Assembly (NCBI RefSeq): GCF_029759835.1
Contig: NZ_JAJJND010000018.1
Location: 1-36,377 of the forward strand
Direction: 5' to 3'
Origin: Acetobacter sp. AN02
GTDB taxonomy: Bacteria; Pseudomonadota; Alphaproteobacteria; Acetobacterales; Acetobacteraceae
Length of the DNA stretch: 36,377 nt
Shown here: piece after piece, positions 36,321 through 36,377 of the stretch
How the letters are laid out: each line of letters starts with the position of its first letter
How positions within the stretch are numbered: the first letter of the stretch is position 1
Program-made: the position numbers and the translations under genes
The notes under the pieces: model-generated
What the model was told of the DNA's origin: nothing
What the model saw: the letters and a program-made list of their open reading frames with translations, nothing else
Databases searched by the model: none

Positions 36321-36377
36321 CTAGAACCTATGCGCCCAATTGCGCAGTCCGATTGACATGATGCGCCAAGGTTGTTC
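36321..36377 (-). CDS. possible 3' end of a minus-strand gene (partial)
   Basis: Reading the minus strand from the window edge gives an open frame of 18 codons, EQPWRIMSIGLRNWAHRF, ending with TAG at 36323-36321. The Trp/Arg-rich composition and a stop next to an AT-rich spacer fit the end of a gene, perhaps of a mobile element, but this is too short to identify. No terminal inverted repeat could be recognised. Confidence 0.3.
   Translation of the reverse strand, partial: EQPWRIMSIGLRNWAHRF

Overview
The window reads as a chromosomal segment of a GC-rich alphaproteobacterium, most probably an acetic acid bacterium (Acetobacteraceae). The supporting signs are an A-type RNase P RNA directly before mraZ, alphaproteobacterial FtsL, FtsI, FtsQ and FtsZ proteins, meso-diaminopimelate-type MurE, and an lgt-midA-pgeF gene order. 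Species cannot be fixed from the sequence alone.

Regions, left to right. (1) 1-1029: a possible C-terminal tail of an upstream gene, rnpB, then an AT-richer control region with two facing arrays of MraZ-type TGGG repeats and a candidate promoter. (2) 1030-20438: a complete dcw (division and cell wall) cluster on the + strand, in the order mraZ rsmH ftsL ftsI murE murF mraY murD ftsW murG murC murB ddl ftsQ ftsA ftsZ. Thirteen of the 14 junctions from mraZ to ftsA overlap by 4 or 1 nt. Only ftsZ has a real leader, and it ends in a strong intrinsic terminator. (3) 20787-21725: a lone cupin protein. (4) 21779-30037, minus strand: a 75-aa unknown protein, a PEBP/YbhB protein, an SbcD-like nuclease and SbcC/YhaN-like ATPase, then lgt, midA, pgeF and a lipoprotein of unknown function. 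(5) 30214-35323, + strand: threonine synthase, an M16 peptidase, a TldE/PmbA protein and a Tim44-domain membrane protein that appears to start at ATT. (6) 35437-36377: a small exported protein of lower GC, a very AT-rich stretch, and the end of a minus-strand reading frame running off the window.

Together, regions 2 and 4 cover most of the cytoplasmic route to lipid II (MurB-G, MraY, Ddl), septal synthesis (FtsW/FtsI with FtsL/FtsQ), the Z-ring (FtsA/FtsZ), peptidoglycan precursor editing (PgeF) and lipoprotein maturation (Lgt). Most genes are standard housekeeping. The least ordinary signals are the mirrored MraZ boxes, the ATT start, long low-complexity extensions in FtsL, FtsI and FtsQ, the unusual coiled-coil apex of the SbcC-like ATPase, the M16-TldE pair, and a C/A-rich + strand that persists whichever way the genes point.
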